From NCBI GenBank assembly GCA_964458655.1, contig CAYWJT010000048.1, positions 1 through 22,675 on the forward strand: 22,675 nt of DNA. Direction: 5' to 3'. Shown here one piece after another: positions 22,646 through 22,675 of this stretch. Origin of the DNA: CAYWJT01 sp964458655. Lineage in GTDB: Bacteria > Acidobacteriota > Aminicenantia > Aminicenantales > Saccharicenantaceae. How positions within the stretch are numbered: position 1 is the first letter of the stretch; each line of letters starts with the position of its first letter. The notes below the pieces were generated by a model that had not been told where the DNA came from, did no database searches, and saw only the letters and a program-made list of their open reading frames with translations. Both the position numbers and the translations under genes were made by a program.

Positions 22646-22675
22646 ATGAAAGTCATCCTGGCCGGCTACAACGTC
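22646..22675 (+). CDS. start of a gene truncated by the window edge
   Basis: Ten codons, MKVILAGYNV, follow a GAAGGG at 22638-22643. G+C returns to the level of the main window. The N-terminus recalls some FAD-dependent thymidylate synthases (ThyX), but ten residues are too few for an assignment. Confidence 0.45.
   Translation, partial: MKVILAGYNV

Overview
The window is a dense, high-GC bacterial chromosome segment with about twenty intact genes and no rRNA, tRNA, CRISPR array or transposase gene. The host looks Gram-negative: there is a C-terminal-Phe porin, and a SecA-type signal peptide on two proteins. It also looks anaerobic or microaerophilic, because it carries rubredoxin, a rubredoxin reductase, rubrerythrin, a desulforedoxin-like protein and a DUF438/hemerythrin repair protein. 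The gene mix (RtcB with archease, PolX, RecD2, a secreted beta-propeller protein) would suit Candidatus Aminicenantes or a relative near Acidobacteriota. That placement is an inference from gene content only.

Layout. Positions 1-3158 hold lepB (signal peptidase I) and recD2, each with a recognisable sigma70-like promoter. Positions 3171-5659 form a rubredoxin, NADH:rubredoxin-type oxidoreductase and porin operon behind a TATAAT promoter. Positions 5702-8196 hold purA and alr. Positions 8257-9865 hold a promoter, a candidate operator and a large DUF1858-DUF438-hemerythrin-PAS protein likely to repair iron centres damaged by NO or oxygen. A 66-aa desulforedoxin-like protein follows.

Positions 10166-13354 form an iron-sulfur assembly operon: an Nfu-type carrier, a cysteine-desulfurase homolog, an IscU scaffold with extra zinc ribbons, and the 4Fe-4S enzyme NadA. 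Rubrerythrin and a ferritin-like protein follow. The candidate operator before this operon matches the one before the DUF438 gene at 16 of 21 positions, which suggests that one regulator controls Fe-S assembly and iron-centre repair.

The most striking observation is the cysteine-desulfurase homolog. It is full length and in frame with iscU, but the His-Lys that normally holds PLP is Gly-Gln, and the usual PLP-contacting Gln and Thr residues are also gone. The mobile-loop Cys, the active-site His and the conserved Asp remain. It may be a PLP-free partner of IscU that lends its Cys to a bound cluster rather than an active desulfurase.

Positions 14025-17362 hold a ferritin-like protein, a site-2 protease with CBS domains, endonuclease III and an AmmeMemoRadiSam-type radical SAM enzyme, closed by a long REP-like palindrome. 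Positions 17625-19500 hold archease and RtcB (RNA ligation). PolX lies convergent on the minus strand, overlapping rtcB by 14 bp. From about 21250 the DNA is visibly more AT-rich and encodes a secreted six-bladed beta-propeller-like protein. The first ten codons of another gene run off the right edge.
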